Shown: one piece after another, positions 6,829 through 8,963 of the stretch
Numbering within the stretch: the stretch's first letter is position 1
Layout: each line of letters begins with the position of its first letter
The notes under the pieces: generated by a model
The model's database searches: none
The model's input: the letters and a program-made list of their open reading frames with translations, nothing else
What the model was told of the DNA's origin: nothing
Position numbers and translations under genes: made by a program
From: an uncultured Clostridia bacterium
Lineage (GTDB): Bacteria; Bacillota; Clostridia; Oscillospirales; Acutalibacteraceae
Assembly (NCBI GenBank): GCA_945788455.1
Contig: CALZMC010000014.1
Coordinates: 1-8,963 of the forward strand
Direction of reading: 5' to 3'
Length of the DNA: 8,963 bases

Positions 6829-7231
6829 CCATACCTCCAAAGAAAATTTCATCTCTAAATGTAACGGTTGCATCAAGCTCATACGCCTGAACCTTGCTGT
6901 TAATCTTGATTTTGTCAACTGCTATGCCGACAATTCCCTTGAATTTCAATGCATCACAGATTTTGTTGAGTATATCGCTGAAGGCTCTATTGTCCATATT
7001 GAGCGGAACAAAAATATTAAAGCAAACACAAATATCGCCTGCAAGAGTATCAAGGTCGATTTGATTTGACCTCGCATCAACACTACCGAACGAAACAGCG
7101 ATAACAACCTTGGACAGCTTTGTATCCTTAATCTTATAAGGGTACGCTCTGATAATAGAAGTATCGCCAAAGCAGTCGTAGCTCTTTAAAGCACCTATCA
7201 GCTCATCAACATACTTGTCAAATCTAATCAT
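6818..7231 (-). CDS. Tail-terminator/completion-like protein
   Basis: A 137-aa protein, last of three small genes after the capsid. Its position and size fit the tail-terminator slot (XkdJ/gpU-like proteins), and the alternating beta segments (VVIAVSFGSVDARSNQIDLD, then ICVCFNIFVPLN, and ELDATVTFRDEIFF at the end) with a central helix (AFSDILNKICDALKFKG) suit an alpha/beta sandwich. The named assignment is inference. ATG 7231 has AAGGAGG six bases upstream; a longer reading from 7249 lacks such a site. It overlaps the previous gene by 8 bases, and its final codons carry the ribosome site of the mini-ORF. Confidence 0.6.
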   Translation of the reverse strand: MIRFDKYVDELIGALKSYDCFGDTSIIRAYPYKIKDTKLSKVVIAVSFGSVDARSNQIDLDTLAGDICVCFNIFVPLNMDNRAFSDILNKICDALKFKGIVGIAVDKIKINSKVQAYELDATVTFRDEIFFGGMDDE

Positions 7232-7574
7232 ACTCTGCCTCCTTAACAAGTCGAATTATTCCAATATAATAAAGCACCTCGTCATCAAACATAACCTCAT
7301 CGCGATGCCTAAATTCAAATTTTTTTGAGCTGCCGATAACCGTTGCGTCCTCGCTCAGAGATAAAATATTATGGCTTGACGGACCGATATATAAATAATA
7401 CTCATTAATATCGTAGCCAAGCTCGGTAAATAATTTTTCAAAATTCGAGCTTTTCTTTCGCCACAAAGGAATAATAACTGCCTTATACGGAACAGATTTC
7501 CATTCGCCGTCATCAATATGAATTGTGTTTCCGACCCTTTCAATCTGTTTTCTGATAATATGCTCCTTGTTCAT
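7224..7574 (-). CDS. Head-closure/stopper-like protein
   Basis: A 116-aa protein in the head-completion trio. Beta-rich, with GPSSHNILSLSEDATVIGSS (about 66-85) followed by KFEFRHRDEVMFDD and YYIGIIRLVKE. This arrangement, with the segment DEVMFDDEVLYYIG, resembles the family of head-closure proteins (gp16/XkdI position), which seal the portal before tail joining. I could not confirm a named family by sequence alone. The ATG at 7574 follows AAGGCGGTG and lies one base after the preceding stop; the reading extended upstream to 7595 is less likely. Confidence 0.55.
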   Translation of the reverse strand: MNKEHIIRKQIERVGNTIHIDDGEWKSVPYKAVIIPLWRKKSSNFEKLFTELGYDINEYYLYIGPSSHNILSLSEDATVIGSSKKFEFRHRDEVMFDDEVLYYIGIIRLVKEAEYD

Positions 7575-7575
7575 A

Positions 7576-7941
7576 TCACACCGCCTTAAATGCAAAATAA
7601 GACGAAGAGGTTGACTCTGTCTTGAGCATATCTCTGCAGGAATTCAATGCCTCCTCGTAAAGCTCCTTTGCCCTATCAAACGAGGATGTGTCCATAGTGT
7701 AGGACACATCCCCTGCCTTAAACGAGGAAACATCATCTTTGTTTATCGTCTCAATATGGTAATAAGCCTTTGACGCACAAAGATGAACAATTTTTATATC
7801 ATTTTCCTCGTCAGGATTTATTAAGAGTGAGTTGACACAAGCTGCAGCATACAGAATTATTCCTTCGTATTTTTGTAGCATCTCGCTACTAAAATCAAAA
7901 ACATTTTCAAGCTCTTGATTAATTAAACTGCAATTTGTCAT
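7576..7941 (-). CDS. Head-tail connector-like protein
   Basis: A 121-aa mostly helical protein directly downstream of the capsid gene, the usual position of the gp6/gp15-like adaptor that forms a ring under the portal. It has a helix-rich N-terminal region (LINQELENVFDFSSEMLQ), a Cys-containing helix (YAAACVNSLL) and the segment SSFKAGDVSYTMD (about 72-84) ahead of a final helix (FDRAKELYEEALNSCRDM). The FKxGDVS motif recurs in Firmicute prophage adaptors. I chose ATG 7941 because AAGAGGTGAT lies 4-8 nt before it; a GTG at 7950 or ATG at 7947 would be too close to that site. An inverted repeat lies inside this gene at 7684-7711. Confidence 0.6.
   Translation of the reverse strand: MTNCSLINQELENVFDFSSEMLQKYEGIILYAAACVNSLLINPDEENDIKIVHLCASKAYYHIETINKDDVSSFKAGDVSYTMDTSSFDRAKELYEEALNSCRDMLKTESTSSSYFAFKAV
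7684..7711. repeat. Perfect 10-bp inverted repeat inside the connector gene
   Basis: GGATGTGTCC (7684-7693) and GGACACATCC (7702-7711) are exact inverted copies around an 8-base loop. The arms are GC-rich compared with the surrounding AT-rich gene. No T-run follows, so it is not an intrinsic terminator. In the mRNA it would form a strong hairpin within codons for the GDVSYTMDTS region. Confidence 0.8.
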
Positions 7942-7953
7942 TGCCATCACCTC

Positions 7954-8937
7954 TTATACTCCGAGCATTGAAATAGAATCTTTGTAGATAGCGTTAAATC
8001 CGGTAATAGTTGATACAGTAGCTCTTTCAAGCTGTCTGTCGATAAGCTTATCGAACTCTGTCATTACTCCGCCAACCTGTACCTTTTCAACTGCATAGTT
8101 CTTATCGAAGCCGATAATAGCATTAACATCCTCAGGAATAACAATCATATTTGCGCCCATAAGAGTACCTATTTGACCGTTTCCATGGAATGTAAGACCT
8201 GCATTACTATCCGTGAATTCGGGAAGACTTAAAAGCGCAGGCAGAATCTTTGTTGTACAAATCAAGGTGTTCATTGTGAAAGGCTGGCAGTTACTCCAAA
8301 GTGCAACTAAATCCTGATAGCAAAGTGTTGAGCCGACCTTAGAAACAACTTCAATATCGTCGCCGGAAATAATAGCCATTGCATCAATAAACTCTTTATA
8401 TGCAATGCTTGTACCGATTCTTTTTAGAATAGTAGTAAACAAATCAAGCTTCTGATACTTAATAGCCTCATAAGAAGCAGAAATCATCTTTCCGTATTTT
8501 TTAAGCTCTGTCAGCTTACTGTCAAGTGTGATTTTAATTTCAGGAAGCTCAGCGCCCTCATTTGTTTCCTGAACGTAATAATCCTCGTTCTTGTTAGTAA
8601 CATAGATTGAACGATAGTCGAGAGAGTCAATATTTGTTACTGTTGCAACAATATCGTTTACTGTATTGTTAATCTCAACACCTGTCGAAACGGCTCTTGA
8701 AATATATTCAGGAAATAGTGCCGCCGAATCAGTTGTTGCAAAAAACTTTGAAATACAGTCGCTGTTAGTTCCCGACACCTTAATGTCAAATCTCTTTAGC
8801 TGTCGCTCATAAGCGTCAAGGCCCTCAAGTGATGTACCCTTATAGTTTTCAGAAGGGTCAATGCTTTCAAGTGCGTCAGTAAATGACTTTCCTGTTGTGT
8901 ATAATCCCTTTTCTAATTTAATGTTATCAAATGACAT
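7954..8937 (-). CDS. Phage major capsid protein (HK97 fold)
   Basis: A 327-aa protein that would form the icosahedral shell. The N-arm (about 1-60) is followed by FFATTDSAALFPEYISRA (65-82), a signature of this Firmicute capsid subgroup. The long-loop region contains YVQETNEGAELPEIK (about 120-135), and the spine helix ISASYEAIKYQKLDLF is at about 152-167. A C-terminal A-domain (about 200-320) follows, with LPEFTDSNAGLTFHG and GANMIVIPED typical of capsids. The N-arm is shorter than HK97's cleaved delta domain, so scaffold or protease functions would be separate, upstream of this window. ATG 8937 has AGGAGGAAG just upstream. The connector gene begins 12 nt downstream. No promoter is visible in the 26 bases before it, so the operon probably starts outside the window. 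Confidence 0.9.
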   Translation of the reverse strand: MSFDNIKLEKGLYTTGKSFTDALESIDPSENYKGTSLEGLDAYERQLKRFDIKVSGTNSDCISKFFATTDSAALFPEYISRAVSTGVEINNTVNDIVATVTNIDSLDYRSIYVTNKNEDYYVQETNEGAELPEIKITLDSKLTELKKYGKMISASYEAIKYQKLDLFTTILKRIGTSIAYKEFIDAMAIISGDDIEVVSKVGSTLCYQDLVALWSNCQPFTMNTLICTTKILPALLSLPEFTDSNAGLTFHGNGQIGTLMGANMIVIPEDVNAIIGFDKNYAVEKVQVGGVMTEFDKLIDRQLERATVSTITGFNAIYKDSISMLGV

Positions 8938-8963
8938 AAATTCTTCCTCCTAACGTAATCTAT

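Noticed and set aside
2546..8937. Type VI secretion, R-type bacteriocin or eCIS locus
   Set aside because: A capsid gene and head-completion genes are present, and no sheath, tube or AAA+ ATPase is seen in the window, so phage-derived is the better reading.

Overview
The window is AT-rich DNA with tightly packed, overlapping genes and strong Shine-Dalgarno sites. It carries an oxygen-sensitive type of fermentative enzyme (AdhE). Together these suggest a low-GC anaerobic Firmicute of the class Clostridia, possibly a gut Ruminococcaceae/Oscillospirales relative; the family-level guess is inference. All supported genes lie on the minus strand, so transcription runs from base 8963 towards base 1.

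Layout in transcription order. Bases 8937-2546 hold a single phage-type structural operon of 11 genes plus one mini-ORF. It begins with an HK97-fold major capsid protein and three small head-completion genes (connector-like, stopper/closure-like, tail-terminator-like). A 27-codon mini-ORF follows. Next comes a full contractile-tail baseplate set: a LysM hub protein, a gpD/XkdQ-like hub, a gpV/gp45-like spike, a gp25/gpW-like wedge, baseplate protein J, an XkdU/YmfQ-like protein and a short tail-fibre-like protein. Neighbouring genes overlap or lie within a few bases of each other, so translation is probably coupled. A rho-independent terminator at about 2484-2527 closes the operon. An intergenic stretch (2261-2545) carries a likely promoter and Rex-type operator sequences. 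The last gene is adhE (2260 to base 1, running off the window), a bifunctional aldehyde/alcohol dehydrogenase belonging to the host's redox metabolism.

The most unusual point is what is absent. In PBSX/Mu-like elements the sheath, tube, tail-assembly chaperones and tape measure lie between the tail terminator and the LysM hub gene. Here that interval holds only the 27-codon ORF, although capsid and baseplate genes on both sides have clean frames. No holin or endolysin lies between the fibre gene and adhE. The element may be a deleted prophage, a domesticated particle, or one whose tail tube is encoded elsewhere (for example upstream of the window). No integrase, tRNA, attachment site, CRISPR array or insertion sequence is visible.
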